Source of the DNA: a virus
IMG/VR virus record: IMGVR_UViG_3300018063_000344
Location: 1 to 35,150 of that record
Direction: 5' to 3' (one strand)
Length of the DNA: 35,150 nucleotides
In this document: in pieces, positions 28,331-35,150 of the stretch
Layout: each line of letters begins with the position of its first letter
Position numbering within the stretch: position 1 is the first letter of the stretch
The notes under the pieces: generated by a model
What the model was told of the DNA's origin: nothing
Database searches by the model: none
Seen by the model: only the letters and a program-made list of their open reading frames with translations
Made by a program: the position numbers and the translations under genes

Positions 28331-29955
28331 CCCTTCAACATCCGGTACCGTGCCGGTCGCTTTTCTTTGCCCTTGCCCGCCGCGCGGTCTTTCGCCTTCT
28401 GAATCGACTTCCAGAAGGCCGCGCTGTCGAGCTTCTTCATCTCCGCCGCCCGCTCCTCCGGAGGTAACTCGCGTTCCTTCTCCGGCACCTTTCGCCAGGT
28501 CGTCCCCATCAGCTCCTCAAGCGCCTGCGAACAAGCGTCGACGTCGTCGTCGAATTCGGCGTTCGGAAAGCGGCAGAGCTCCTCGACGAAGTCGACGACC
28601 CAGGGAGCGACCGACGGGTCGGGGAGGAAGACGTTGCCGGCCTCGAAGAACGGGGCGACCGCGTCGAAACGCTGGACCTTACCGCGGCGGCCGCTCACCG
28701 GAACCGCCTTCATCCCGTGGAGCTCGTGCTGGAGCAGCTTCACGATCGCGGGCCCGCTCGCGGCCTTCTCTACGAGCTTGAGCGTCGCCTTCGGCCACAG
28801 CCGGCTCATGTTCCTCATGGCCGCGATCGTCTCCGGAGCGTCCATCCGGTCGTTCACGCGGTCCGCGAGGTACGAGCGGGCCCCTTTGGTCCCCCACACC
28901 TGCCCCGAGACGCGGTCGCTCCCTTCCTCGTCGTCGAACGTCGTGTCCCACGACTGGATCATCCGGTCGAGCGGATCCGGGAGGACCATGTAGTACTTCA
29001 TCCACGACCGCTTGACCCTGTTGCCCTCGAGCGCGTACGGACTCTGCTGGTAGAGCGCCGAGAACTTGTGGCTCCCCATGACGACGAGGGTCTTGAGCAA
29101 GTAGTCGGCCGGGAAGACCTCGGGCCAAAGGGCACAGCGTGGGTCGATCCTGAACGTCTTGCCCTGCTCTTCCGCCGTCCGGATCTTCTCGACCGTGATC
29201 TCACCGGCGTCGGGGCGGCCCAGGGGGTCGTTCTTCTGCGCGATCGCGGGGAGCTGATAGACCTCCCAGTCCTCGTATCCCTCCGACCCGGGCCCCTGCT
29301 TCTTCGCTTTAAGTAAGCGGCCCGCGAGGTCCCCTTCGTCCCATCGCGTCTGCACAAGGAGCACGCAATCGTCGGGGCGGAGTCGCGGCCGCGCGACCGT
29401 CGTCCACCAGTTCCAATTGCGCTCTTGGATGTGGGGCGAGACGCCTTCGGCATAGTCCTTCACGGGGTCGTCGATGATGAGCCGGTCGAGCGGACGCCCT
29501 GTCCACTGCCCCTCGATACCGGCGGCGTAGACGCCGCCTCCTTCGAGCGTGCTCCAGCGGTACGCGGCCTTGGAGTCCTGCACCATCCCGACTCCGAGGT
29601 GCTCGATGTTAGTCACGATCGTCCGACGGATCTCGCGGCCCCAGTGCTTTGCCCATTCCTGCGCGTACGAGGCGACGCCGAAGCGGAGCCCGGGGTTGTG
29701 GGCCAGGCCATATACGGGGGTCCAGTGCGAGCACAGCTCCGACTTGCCGTGCTGCGGGGGCATGAGGACCATGAGCCGCTTCGTCCGCCCTCCGACCCAC
29801 GACCAGAGCTTGAACGAGAGCTCCTCGAGGTGGCGTGCGCGGCGCCAGGCGCCCCCGGAGAGCGCAACGGCGGCGCTCGCTGGCGTGACGAGATGGCCGT
29901 CGAGCTCGAGGGCTTCGGCGAGGTCGGGGGCGTCGGAGGTGCGAGGCTGGCTCAT
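28327..29955 (-). CDS. terL: Terminase large subunit, 542 aa
   Basis: ATG at 29955 overlaps the upstream stop (ATGA). The ATPase domain has a Walker A-like MPPQHGKSE at 65-73 and Walker B LIIDDP at 159-164, with a VQTRWDEGDLAGRL coupling segment near 201-214. The C-terminal RNase H-like nuclease shows SWDTTFDD (335-342), LVEKAASGPA (394-403) and EFDDDVDA (467-474) with the expected acidic residues. The enzyme pumps DNA through the portal and cuts the concatemer. Length is normal. Confidence 0.93.
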   Translation of the reverse strand: MSQPRTSDAPDLAEALELDGHLVTPASAAVALSGGAWRRARHLEELSFKLWSWVGGRTKRLMVLMPPQHGKSELCSHWTPVYGLAHNPGLRFGVASYAQEWAKHWGREIRRTIVTNIEHLGVGMVQDSKAAYRWSTLEGGGVYAAGIEGQWTGRPLDRLIIDDPVKDYAEGVSPHIQERNWNWWTTVARPRLRPDDCVLLVQTRWDEGDLAGRLLKAKKQGPGSEGYEDWEVYQLPAIAQKNDPLGRPDAGEITVEKIRTAEEQGKTFRIDPRCALWPEVFPADYLLKTLVVMGSHKFSALYQQSPYALEGNRVKRSWMKYYMVLPDPLDRMIQSWDTTFDDEEGSDRVSGQVWGTKGARSYLADRVNDRMDAPETIAAMRNMSRLWPKATLKLVEKAASGPAIVKLLQHELHGMKAVPVSGRRGKVQRFDAVAPFFEAGNVFLPDPSVAPWVVDFVEELCRFPNAEFDDDVDACSQALEELMGTTWRKVPEKERELPPEERAAEMKKLDSAAFWKSIQKAKDRAAGKGKEKRPARYRMLKG

Positions 29956-30329
29956 CGCGGGGGCGCAGGCTCCTTGGCGGGTGGGATGAGGGCGCGGATG
30001 GCGTCCACAATGGCATCGGCCAAGCCGGGCGGTTCTTCCTCCAGATCAAATATGGTGTCGAACGCAATCTGCGCCGCCTTCTCCAGCGCCTCCCGTGCGG
30101 CCTCTAGCTTGGCCTCTTCCAGCCGACTCTCTGCAAAAAAAAGGTTACGGGCTACGATGTCGAGTCGTGCCTGAATCTTCGCCTCGCCCTGCTCGCGGGC
30201 CTCCTGCTCGCGGGCCCGGACGAAGACATTGAGATTCGTTGCTCTGTCTGGCTCCTCCGCATCGAGGAGATCCTCTTTCCACAGCCAGTCCTCGCATGTC
30301 TCCCGCAGATTATCGGTGGGGGCGGTCAT
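29952..30329 (-). CDS. Helical acidic protein before terminase, 125 aa
   Basis: ATG at 30329 overlaps the upstream stop (ATGA). Almost entirely helical and charged (RAREQEAREQGEAKIQARLD, ESRLEEAKLEAAREALEKAA), so probably coiled coil. It ends in a Pro-rich tail. No family recognised. Confidence 0.6.
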   Translation of the reverse strand: MTAPTDNLRETCEDWLWKEDLLDAEEPDRATNLNVFVRAREQEAREQGEAKIQARLDIVARNLFFAESRLEEAKLEAAREALEKAAQIAFDTIFDLEEEPPGLADAIVDAIRALIPPAKEPAPPR

Positions 30330-30529
30330 CGCTTGGGCTCCTGCTCGACGCGGGCGAAGGCGGCCATGACCTCACGCGCAAGCCGCAGCTTCTCGCAGAA
30401 CTTTCGCTTCTCTCTGATGCCCAGGTACTTGTCGCACGATTCGCACCATCCAAACCGGCCCGGAAGGAAGCGCTTGGCCTTGTTGTCATGCATCGTGACG
30501 ATTGCGGTGGCTAGCTCCGTGACCGTCAC
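30326..30529 (-). CDS. Small Cys-containing protein, 67 aa
   Basis: GTG at 30529 overlaps the upstream stop (GTGA). CESC near residue 29 and a single Cys at about 45 in a basic stretch (IREKRKFCEKLRLA) could bind a metal. The C-terminal VMAAFARVEQEPKR resembles the C-terminal IRDALARVEQEKP of the preceding gene, so the two may be related. Function unknown. Confidence 0.55.
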   Translation of the reverse strand: MTVTELATAIVTMHDNKAKRFLPGRFGWCESCDKYLGIREKRKFCEKLRLAREVMAAFARVEQEPKR

Positions 30530-31044
30530 GGCTTCTCCTGCTCGACGCGCGCGAGGGCGTCACGAATAGCAGCACCTAATCCTGGCATCCCGTCCTCGAT
30601 CTCTGTCTGATCTATCGTCGCCAGTGTTACGCGCGCCGCCTCCACAACCTCCCCCAAGAGCGCGAGCTTGGCGCGGAGAGCCTCCACTTGGTCTATCGCC
30701 TGACCTGCTACGGCGCGAAAGTGCTCCACCTCGGCCTCGGCGGCTTCGGCGCGTGAACGCTCGCCCGCCAAAGCAATATTGAGCGATGGCACGTCAGTCC
30801 CCGACCAAGCGGCAAACCGCGCTTCTGCCGCGTCCCCCTCCTCAAGCGCACGCTCCAGGGCGTCGCACAGAGTGAGTGTCTGGCAGGTAATGTCGCCACA
30901 TTCGGAGCAGTGTGGGTCGGCACGCCCGCTGGGATAGGGCTTATATGTACGATGCTTCTCTCTCGCCTGCTCGATCAGCTTCCTGGGGTCAAGGGGTGCC
31001 AATAGCTGTACGCCGGACGGGGTCCTCGGCCTCGGGTCGCTCAT
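30526..31044 (-). CDS. Coiled-coil protein with a small Cys cluster, 172 aa
   Basis: ATG at 31044 overlaps the upstream stop (ATGA); the longer frame to 31092 is a shadow. HCSECGDITCQTLTLCDA at about residues 44-61 is a Cys/His cluster. The rest is a long helix rich in Ala and Glu (GERSRAEAAEAEVEHFRAVA, VEALRAKLALLGEVVEAARV). Function unknown. Confidence 0.6.
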   Translation of the reverse strand: MSDPRPRTPSGVQLLAPLDPRKLIEQAREKHRTYKPYPSGRADPHCSECGDITCQTLTLCDALERALEEGDAAEARFAAWSGTDVPSLNIALAGERSRAEAAEAEVEHFRAVAGQAIDQVEALRAKLALLGEVVEAARVTLATIDQTEIEDGMPGLGAAIRDALARVEQEKP

Positions 31045-31316
31045 CGCACCGCCCCTGGCCCGACGAGGGCCCTGTCGGCCACCCGGTCCCACAGCGGCGC
31101 GTGCGCGCGACAGAGGTCACGCTCGCCAGAGATCCGCGTCGAGCAGCGATGGCAGATCGAACGGTCGCACGTCCCCGCCTTCCCGACGCGCTCAACGGGG
31201 AAGTCGCAGAGTCGGTCCCCTGCCCGCGAGCAGGACGAGCACTGTTTCACGCGACGGCCGCGCGTGCAGACGATCGCCATGCCGCCGGCGGGCAGCTTCA
31301 CGGGGTTACAAGGCAC
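31041..31316 (-). CDS. Cys-rich zinc-binding protein, 91 aa
   Basis: GTG at 31316 with AAGGAGG in front; it overlaps the resolvase gene by 11 bases. At least eight cysteines are arranged as single residues and CxxC pairs (CSSC, CHRC) with a His (CRAHAPLW), consistent with two small zinc sites. Positively charged. A nucleic-acid-binding accessory factor of the adjoining recombination genes is plausible. Confidence 0.6.
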   Translation of the reverse strand: MPCNPVKLPAGGMAIVCTRGRRVKQCSSCSRAGDRLCDFPVERVGKAGTCDRSICHRCSTRISGERDLCRAHAPLWDRVADRALVGPGAVR

Positions 31317-31884
31317 CGGACGCCTCCTTCTCTCGCTGGGCGAACAGATCCCCGCCCGCAAGCTTGCGCCGCCCCCACTCCGCGATCAGCAGCGCGTCCG
31401 ACAGCCCGTCGCTCGGCTTCCTTGAGCGCGCCGTGGGCAGGAGTGACGTCGTCGGGAAGAGCCGCTGAGCGGCTAAAATCGACCGCGTCTTGGTGTCGCC
31501 GGAGCCCGGATCGAGCATGGCCTTCTGCCACACCTGGGGATAAACCGGCTCGAATGGGATACCGAGTGCGGTGAGCCCGAACCGGAACCCTTGCCAAGAG
31601 CCTCCGCGGTTGTAGTTGGCGATCGAGCCGCCCGCGTGCTTCAGCTCGCCGCCCTTCGCGCGAAACATCGACGGGAGCGAACGCATCTTCTCGACCACCA
31701 CCAGGCGCTCCGGGCGATAGAGAGCGATGCTCAGGAGGCGGAGGATCTGCGGGACGTCGTAGTCGTCACGTCCATTCGGGGAGGGTGGAAGGAGGGGCAT
31801 GGGGTAGACAGTCGCCGTCCCAGTCCACCTATCGAGGACGGCAATCCCACCGTGCAGGCCCGGGTCGACCCCGAGGACGATCAC
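31306..31884 (-). CDS. RuvC-like Holliday junction resolvase, 192 aa
   Basis: GTG at 31884 overlaps the upstream stop (GTGA). The N-terminal MIVLGVDPGLHGGIAVLD carries the first RuvC catalytic Asp (residue 7). VVVEKMRS gives the second acidic residue (Glu65), and SDGLSDALLIAEW near 158-170 gives the last Asp residues. This is the RNase H-fold resolvase used by phages to clear branched DNA before packaging. Length is normal. Confidence 0.85.
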   Translation of the reverse strand: MIVLGVDPGLHGGIAVLDRWTGTATVYPMPLLPPSPNGRDDYDVPQILRLLSIALYRPERLVVVEKMRSLPSMFRAKGGELKHAGGSIANYNRGGSWQGFRFGLTALGIPFEPVYPQVWQKAMLDPGSGDTKTRSILAAQRLFPTTSLLPTARSRKPSDGLSDALLIAEWGRRKLAGGDLFAQREKEASGAL

Positions 31885-32378
31885 GCGCCGCCCGCCTCTT
31901 TAGCGTCTCCCGCGGGCTCGTCGGTCTGGTCAACTCCGTCACCGCCGGCACCGTGAGTGTCCGCGGCCGCGTCGGTCGGATACGGCTCCGCGCCCTCGAC
32001 GTGCGTCTCGGCCTTCCCGTTCACCCCGTGGACCGGACACGCCGGGCTCTTGATCTCCGCCTCGGCGCCGCCCTCGCACGTACACGCCCGCTGCGCGATC
32101 CCGTGTAGAGCGTCCATCGCCTCGCTCTCTCCGAACTGGAGATCGCCCTGCTTCCGGTTCTCCTGGTCCTCAGTCAGCACTCGCGCGAGCCGCTCCAGCT
32201 CGTCGAGATCTTCGTCGATCAGATCCTGCGTCGCCTTCGCGTCGACGCGCTTCTTCTCGCGCAGCGCTGCGATGTGGAGCACCTTGGCCGCCATGCTGAT
32301 CGCCCGCTCCGCTCGGTCGTCGTCCGTCAGGCGGACCGGCAGTTCCGGATCCGTGATCGTCGTGCCCCTCGAAACCAT
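31881..32378 (-). CDS. Hypothetical protein with CxC...CPVH motif, 165 aa
   Basis: ATG at 32378 with AAGGAGG in front; the longer frame to 32486 is a shadow. The N-terminal 80 residues are helical and charged (DELERLARVLTEDQENRKQG). C99-x-C101 and C114-x2-H117 (ACTCEGG and ACPVHG) form a metal-site-like motif also seen in the gene at 26668-27060. The C-terminus is acidic, with a DTHGAGGDGVDQTDEP region. Function unknown. Confidence 0.6.
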   Translation of the reverse strand: MVSRGTTITDPELPVRLTDDDRAERAISMAAKVLHIAALREKKRVDAKATQDLIDEDLDELERLARVLTEDQENRKQGDLQFGESEAMDALHGIAQRACTCEGGAEAEIKSPACPVHGVNGKAETHVEGAEPYPTDAAADTHGAGGDGVDQTDEPAGDAKEAGGA

Positions 32379-32410
32379 GTGCGCCTCCTTCCGAAAAAAG
32401 TTACCCGTGG
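32379..32410 (-). other. Short gap with a GGGTAAC direct repeat and T-run
   Basis: On the minus strand the gap reads as GGGTAAC-CAC-GGGTAAC followed by six T and then the Shine-Dalgarno sequence of the next gene. The repeat and T-run could be an operator or a weak pause site. No stable hairpin is seen. Confidence 0.25.
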
Positions 32411-33586
32411 TTACCCCTCCGCCGCCCCGTCCCGCGGTGGCGGAACCTCTGGCTCCGTGTCCTCGAGCCACCCGTCCGGTGGCCACTTCGCTGCGGTGTT
32501 GAGCCGCCCCACTGCGAGGAGGCTGTCGCGGACCTGCTCCGAGATGGAGGCAGCGACCTGCCAGAACGGGGTGCCTGCCCGGAGGGTGGCCTTGATTCTG
32601 TCTCTGGCGTCGAGGGGGGGTTGGTCCTGCATCTGGCCGTTGGCGACGCTGGCGAGGCGGAGCCAGATGCGAACGAGCTGCTCGACCTGGCTTGCTCGGG
32701 TGGCCCTTAGGTTCGTTCCCAGCGCTCGCGGGTTCGTCCCGACGGCACGAGGAGCCTCTTCGTCGGCGCTGGCCCCTTGGTCGGCCTGCTCATCCCTCTC
32801 CCCGTCTGGGGAGAGGTTAGGAGAGGGGTCCGTTATAGGCGTCGGCGCAGGCGACGGCGACGGCGGGTTAGGCATCCCGGTTAGGCGTTCAGTATCTTCA
32901 TTGATACGTTCGGTTAGGCGTTTCGTTAAGCGTTCAGCCCACCAAGTTGGGCGCAGGTCAACCTGGTCCTTGTGGCTCCTTGTGTTGCAGTTGCGGCACT
33001 TAGGCTGAAGGTTGCTTATCGCATCGCTACCACCAATGGAGATGGGCAGAATGTGGTCTTTGGTGAGCTGTTGGCCATACAGATCGGCCTCTGCGGCACC
33101 GCATTTCAGACAAACCCGCCCGCAAACGTCGAGGAGGGCCTCCCACTCCTCGTCTGTGTGCCGTCCGATCGCTCGGGCGGCCGAAAGCCTTTGCGCCCTC
33201 GTGCCCGGGATCGTGGTGGAATCCCACCTCTTGCTGGCGCTCACGGCGCCACGCCCGCGCTGCTCCTCCCGGAACTTCAACTCCGACTGGACGTCCCTGC
33301 GAACCCGCGACTGATAGAGCCTGTCGCCGTCGGGAAAGAGAAGCCTGCCGACGCAGAAGCGAAGGGCGGTCTCAACGTCGCGCTTTCGCATCTCGACGAT
33401 GGCAGAGAGCGCCTCAGGGTCGGCGGGCAGGTCTCCGCCGCTCGTATAGGAGGCGTCGAGGAAGTGCCGATAGAACGTCAAGGTGAGATAGTCCCGGCGC
33501 GCCTTGAGTAGACGAACATGCTCGTCGTTGTGGTAGTCCGCGGGCGCCCAACGCTGGATGTGGATGGGTTTCTGCCCCTGCTTCAC
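32411..33586 (-). CDS. DUF1376-type replication protein with HNH motif, 391 aa
   Basis: The GTG at 33586 overlaps the ATPase stop (GTGA); the longer frame to 33652 overlaps that gene and is not used. Residues 5-105 (RWAPADYHNDEHVRLLKARR, GDLPADPEALSAIVEMRKRD) match DUF1376 proteins, which are linked to phage replication initiation. Residues 155-205 hold an HNH domain: CLKC at 159-162, DHILPISIGG from 178, and CRNC at 197-200. The C-terminal 180 residues are a helical, Pro-rich region. Repeats possibly serving as a replication origin lie inside the gene around residues 216-240. The fusion of a replication-type domain and a nuclease motif is unusual. Confidence 0.7.
   Translation of the reverse strand: MKQGQKPIHIQRWAPADYHNDEHVRLLKARRDYLTLTFYRHFLDASYTSGGDLPADPEALSAIVEMRKRDVETALRFCVGRLLFPDGDRLYQSRVRRDVQSELKFREEQRGRGAVSASKRWDSTTIPGTRAQRLSAARAIGRHTDEEWEALLDVCGRVCLKCGAAEADLYGQQLTKDHILPISIGGSDAISNLQPKCRNCNTRSHKDQVDLRPTWWAERLTKRLTERINEDTERLTGMPNPPSPSPAPTPITDPSPNLSPDGERDEQADQGASADEEAPRAVGTNPRALGTNLRATRASQVEQLVRIWLRLASVANGQMQDQPPLDARDRIKATLRAGTPFWQVAASISEQVRDSLLAVGRLNTAAKWPPDGWLEDTEPEVPPPRDGAAEG
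32795..32816. repeat. REP-like palindrome inside the replication gene
   Basis: CCTCTCCCC (32795-32803), a 4-base loop and GGGGAGAGG (32808-32816) form a perfect 9-bp inverted repeat. It encodes SPNLSPDGER, a peptide that results when bacterial REP-type palindromes lie in coding sequence. It falls in the low-complexity linker, where an insertion would be tolerated. Confidence 0.5.
32866..32937. repeat. Iteron-like direct repeats, possible origin, within the replication gene
   Basis: GGTTAGGCGTTCAG at 32879-32892, GGTTAGGCGTTTCG at 32912-32925 and CGTTAAGCGTTCAG at 32924-32937 are near copies, with a shorter GGTTAGGC at 32866-32873. Between the copies lies GTATC-TTCATT-GATAC (32892-32907), a perfect 5-bp inverted repeat in the most AT-rich part of the gene. 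Lambda places its origin inside the O gene in the same way. The repeats also encode the protein repeat ERLT, so protein-level repetition is an alternative cause. Confidence 0.4.
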
Positions 33587-35150
33587 ACGTAGACCCCCGG
33601 GGTGGGCTTGATCGGGGAGCGTTCGGCGACGACCCCCATCGTCCGGAGCCACGCGAGGTTGGCGAGGAAGCGCCCGCCGTTCGGATGCAGGTCAAGCTTC
33701 TCAGCCAGGTCCTCGCGCGCGAGCCCCTCGGGGTGATCGAGGATGGCGTCGAAGAGGACCTTACGCGCGCCCTTGCCGCCGTCTTTCCCGCGGTCGAGAG
33801 CGTCCTTAACCCCTGCGGCGCCAGGCGCCGCGAGGATGGCCTCCTCGCCCGGACGAAGCGTGAACCCGTCGAGTTGGCCAGACTCTCGGAGCGCGGCTAG
33901 GTTTATGAGGTAGCGGCCGCCGTTGGGGTGGATGCCGAGCCAGCGGGCCACGGCTCCACGCGAGACGGGGATGCCGCGGTGCTCGAGCGTGGCAACGACA
34001 TCGATGATGGCCTCGGGCCCAGCCTTGCGCCCAACGGGGTGAGCGCGCGGGCGCGCAGGAACGGCGGAGGTGGGTCGGGACGAAATAGCCGGCCGACCCA
34101 CCCCCACGACACTGCGAACGGAGCGCGGCTGCGCATCTACGGGTTGATTTCGTGCGGCGGCGCCGGCCGCCTTGATCTGGTCTCGGAGCAGGCCCGCCTC
34201 GGTCACCACGATCTGCAGGCGCTGGGAGAGCGCGTCCACGTGGTGCGCGTGCTTCTTCAGGAGGAGGGTCGCGGCATCGCGGGCACGGTCGACGGCCACC
34301 TCAAGGCGTTTCACTTGGGCGTCCTTCAGGATGGGGGCCGACACTTTCAGTTTCGCGCCCGAAACGACGGCACGCTTCTTTTCGGCATCGCCTTGAAGTA
34401 TGAGGTTCTGGCGCTCCAGATCCGCCACCCGCTTCCGCAGTTCCGCAGGGTCGCTCGCCCGCGCGCGTTCCTTCGCGGCCTGCAGCTCCTTCGAAAGCGC
34501 GGGCACGTCAATGTCCGCGAGCGTCGCTGGCTTCGCCTGTCGCCCGTGCTCCGGCGTCGCCCCGGTGTCGAACGTGTCCATCTTCCGGAAGCGGACGCGC
34601 TCGATCTTCCCGAGAGCCTCCTGGGAGATCACCCAGGCTTCGCCATCCTCCAGCTTCGCCAGGGACTCCATGACCTCCTTGCGGAGACCGGGCTCGTTGT
34701 ACTTGAGCCAGCCGTCCACGGCCTCCTGGTCACGAGGCCCGGTCGTGCGGAACACGACGAGGGTCCCGATCATGTAAAGGAGATCCTTATTGATGGCCGC
34801 GGACCGCTGCGTGATAAGGAGGTCGCCGAGGCCCTTGAACCGCCCCCGCTTCACGAGGCGCTGGAAAACTCCGAGGGTCTTCGCGGCGGAACCGGAGACG
34901 CCACCACCACCACGGGGCTGCGGTGCGTAGTCGTCGGCCTCCTCCAAGATGAGGTTGAGCCACCCGGTCTCGCGTTTCTTGCGGCGGAAGAGACGGTCCC
35001 CGAAGTGGGCCAGGAACTCTCGCTTTGCGTTCTCGCTGAAGTCCTCGTGGCTGAGGTCCAGGATGCAAGAGAGCTTCCTATCGATGACGAGATCGGCGAC
35101 CTTCGGACCGCTCGCGGCGTCGATCTGGAGATCCCCGTGTTCACCGCCGA
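33583..35150 (-). CDS. HerA-like ATPase with duplicated winged helix, partial (N-terminus beyond right edge)
   Basis: The frame is open to the right edge; the only listed-type start at 34947 is a TTG inside the Walker B strand and is not a real start. Visible motifs are NLILEEADDYAP (Walker B with catalytic Glu) and GLGDLLITQRSAAINKDLL followed by TLVVFRTTGPRDQEAVDGW (sensor and arginine-finger type segment), as in HerA/FtsK-type DNA-pumping ATPases. A long charged helix follows. Two C-terminal winged-helix-like repeats share the signature GxHPNGGRYLxNLAxLR / LDLHPNGGRFLANLAWLR. The Walker A region is outside the window. Probably a DNA translocase or helicase of replication or transfer. Confidence 0.75.
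   Translation of the reverse strand, partial: GGEHGDLQIDAASGPKVADLVIDRKLSCILDLSHEDFSENAKREFLAHFGDRLFRRKKRETGWLNLILEEADDYAPQPRGGGGVSGSAAKTLGVFQRLVKRGRFKGLGDLLITQRSAAINKDLLYMIGTLVVFRTTGPRDQEAVDGWLKYNEPGLRKEVMESLAKLEDGEAWVISQEALGKIERVRFRKMDTFDTGATPEHGRQAKPATLADIDVPALSKELQAAKERARASDPAELRKRVADLERQNLILQGDAEKKRAVVSGAKLKVSAPILKDAQVKRLEVAVDRARDAATLLLKKHAHHVDALSQRLQIVVTEAGLLRDQIKAAGAAARNQPVDAQPRSVRSVVGVGRPAISSRPTSAVPARPRAHPVGRKAGPEAIIDVVATLEHRGIPVSRGAVARWLGIHPNGGRYLINLAALRESGQLDGFTLRPGEEAILAAPGAAGVKDALDRGKDGGKGARKVLFDAILDHPEGLAREDLAEKLDLHPNGGRFLANLAWLRTMGVVAERSPIKPTPGVYV

Noticed and set aside
1-35150. CRISPR arrays, tRNA or rRNA genes, insertion sequences, integrase and repressor genes
   Set aside because: None seen. 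No regularly spaced repeats, no cloverleaf-type sequences and no transposase or integrase motifs were found by eye, so lysogeny cannot be judged from this window.

Overview
This window reads as one continuous piece of a tailed double-stranded DNA phage genome (or a prophage carrying its whole morphogenesis region), with the podovirus-like gene content of P22-type phages. Base composition is GC-rich with strongly G/C-biased third codon positions, so long antisense open frames are abundant and were discarded. Almost every gene lies on the minus strand and is read from high to low coordinates. Neighbours usually join by ATGA, GTGA or TGATG stop/start overlaps, which implies long translationally coupled operons. 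Sec and Tat signal peptides, a lipobox and a predicted outer-membrane barrel point to a Gram-negative, high-GC host; the host cannot be named from the sequence.

Layout in the direction of transcription (right to left). 35150-30326: a HerA-like ATPase cut by the window edge, a DUF1376-type replication protein containing an HNH motif, a RuvC-like resolvase and several small Cys-rich proteins (DNA metabolism). 29955-24977: the large terminase, a GroES-like co-chaperonin with a partial duplicate beside it, a nested gene pair, two small proteins with Tat-type signals, the small terminase and two zinc-ribbon proteins, closed by a terminator hairpin. 24835-19699: a membrane-anchored coiled-coil protein, the 896-residue portal and seven small genes, three of them only 43-57 residues long. 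A second terminator follows. 19531-13163: scaffold-like protein, major capsid protein, a probable head accessory protein and the head-completion/adaptor region. 13151-7466: a block of exported, membrane or lysis proteins (two Sec-signal proteins including a Gly-rich adhesin, two single-TM proteins, a GH108-type endolysin, a Cys-rich lipoprotein, a putative outer-membrane barrel and a holin-like protein). 7461-1: a beta-propeller-like tail protein, the tail nozzle protein and a run of Ala/Gln/Pro-rich probable ejection proteins, the last cut by the left edge.

The one convincing plus-strand gene, at 1128-1460, sits between two ejection-type genes. It encodes a membrane-anchored protein whose C-terminal part resembles the N-terminus of the divergently transcribed virion-type protein beside it. 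It has its own promoter-like sequence placed so that the mRNA would be leaderless. Two more promoter-like sites with the same layout (TTGAC, 18-nt spacer, TAnnnT) lie just upstream of the two terminators on the minus strand.

The most unusual points are the shared motif between the membrane protein and the virion-type protein, the dense set of exported proteins, the promoter-terminator pairs, the GroES duplication, the nested gene pair, and iteron-like repeats inside the replication gene. All functional statements rest on motif recognition by eye; no database search was possible.
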